In this document: positions 26,846-27,521 of the stretch, piece by piece
Numbering within the stretch: position 1 is the stretch's first letter
How the letters are laid out: every line of letters starts with the position of its first letter
Source of the DNA: an uncultured Gilliamella sp.
Lineage (GTDB): Bacteria > Pseudomonadota > Gammaproteobacteria > Enterobacterales > Enterobacteriaceae
NCBI GenBank assembly: GCA_945291235.1
Contig: CALYQY010000024.1
Span: 1 to 27,521, forward strand
Length of the DNA stretch: 27,521 nt
Reading direction: 5' to 3'
Notes under the pieces: generated by a model
Database searches by the model: none
Told to the model about the DNA's origin: nothing
Seen by the model: only the letters and a program-made list of their open reading frames with translations
Position numbers and translations under genes: made by a program

Positions 26846-27472
26846 ATGAAAATTGTTGAAGTAAAACACCCTCTTGTACGCCATAAAATTGGCTTAATGC
26901 GCGAACACGATATTAGTACTAAAGACTTTCGCGATCTTGCCAGTGAAGTTGGCAGCTTATTAACTTATGAAGCAACCGCTGATTTACCGACCGAAACTGT
27001 TACTATCGAAGGTTGGTGTGGTCCTGTTCAAGTTGAACAAATCAAAGGTAAAAAAATTACGGTAGTACCTATCTTACGAGCAGGTTTAGGTATGATGGAT
27101 GGCGTTCTTGAGCATATACCAAGTGCCCGGATTAGCGTTGTTGGTTTTTACCGTAACGAAGAAACCCTCGAACCTGTACCCTATTTTCAAAAATTAACAT
27201 CAGATATTGAAGAGCGAATGGCTTTAGTTGTCGATCCAATGTTGGCAACAGGTGGATCTATGGTTGCGACCATTGATTTGCTCAAAAAAGCGGGCTGTAA
27301 AAATATTAAAGTTTTAGTTTTAGTTGCTGCACCGGAAGGTATTAAAGTGCTTGAGCAAGCACATCCGGATGTTGAGCTTTATACTGCTTCAATTGATGAA
27401 CGATTGAATGAGAAGGGCTACATTTTACCCGGACTTGGTGATGCCGGCGATAAAATATTCGGCACCAAATAA
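26846..27472 (+). CDS. upp: uracil phosphoribosyltransferase
   Basis: Upp converts uracil and PRPP to UMP in pyrimidine salvage. The protein is 208 residues, the same as in E. coli. RAGLGMMDG (about 77-85) and the PRPP-binding loop [11 protein letters not shown] (about 130-140) are visible, and the uracil-binding [17 protein letters not shown] closes the protein. TGAGG lies about 6 nt before the ATG. A terminator follows at once, so any uraA gene beyond the window is not in a simple operon with it. Confidence 0.98.
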   Translation: MKIVEVKHPLVRHKIGLMREHDISTKDFRDLASEVGSLLTYEATADLPTETVTIEGWCGPVQVEQIKGKKITVVPILRAGLGMMDGVLEHIPSARISVVGFYRNEETLEPVPYFQKLTSDIEERMALVVDPMLATGGSMVATIDLLKKAGCKNIKVLVLVAAPEGIKVLEQAHPDVELYTASIDERLNEKGYILPGLGDAGDKIFGTK

Positions 27473-27486
27473 AATCTCAAATTTTA

Positions 27487-27509
27487 GACCGGTTTTAACC
27501 GGTTTTTTT
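27487..27509 (+). terminator. intrinsic terminator of upp
   Basis: ACCGGTT-TT-AACCGGT followed by a T-run, 15 nt after the upp stop. Confidence 0.9.
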
Positions 27510-27521
27510 ATGCCTACTATT

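Overview
The window is AT-rich gammaproteobacterial chromosome. Most proteins align along their whole length with enterobacterial counterparts (IspH, LspA, IleS, RibF, FolE, PolA, GltX, the YdbH/YnbE/YdbL trio, AsnB, SatP, DnaK, DnaJ, GrcA, Ung, GntR, Upp). The base composition is lower than in enterics, and I saw no exact copy of the Pasteurellaceae DNA-uptake word AAGTGCGGT, which would be frequent in that family. With the pectin-oligomer genes this suggests an Orbaceae insect-gut symbiont (Gilliamella-like). That is inference: no rRNA gene is present to settle it.

Region 1 (1-765) is the accessory part. It holds a small CRISPR array on the plus strand: three good 28-nt repeats and one decayed terminal repeat, at an exact 60-nt period (28 + 32). 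The repeat resembles type I-F repeats, including a conserved 3' end and a compensated stem. Upstream lies an AT-rich leader-like segment with a perfect 14-bp inverted repeat and a consensus IHF site in its loop. Further upstream are a 15-nt exact match to the 3' half of repeat 3 and an open frame that may be the end of a lost or frameshifted gene. Two copies of a ~75-bp intergenic repeat follow the array; a third, diverged copy lies after polA.

Region 2 (766-7713) holds the YfhL ferredoxin gene, convergent with a minus-strand operon ribF-ileS-lspA-ispH (flavin cofactors, isoleucyl-tRNA synthetase, lipoprotein signal peptidase, isoprenoid synthesis). The fkpB gene that enterics carry between lspA and ispH is absent. 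Upstream is folE followed closely by an unrecognised lipoprotein gene.

Region 3 (7913-14740), plus strand: polA, gltX, then ydbH-ynbE-ydbL, an envelope lipid-transport bridge with an unusually short YdbH.

Region 4 (14947-21349): asnB, convergent with the acetate channel gene satP; dnaK-dnaJ behind a sigma-32-type promoter with an internal terminator-like hairpin; a possible gene remnant; and grcA on the minus strand behind an FNR-like box.

Region 5 (21996-24699) is a rhiT-rhiN pair for uptake and hydrolysis of unsaturated rhamnogalacturonan oligomers, preceded by a strong CRP-like site. It fits an organism living on plant pectin breakdown products. The window closes with ung overlapping a gntR-like regulator, and upp with its terminator.
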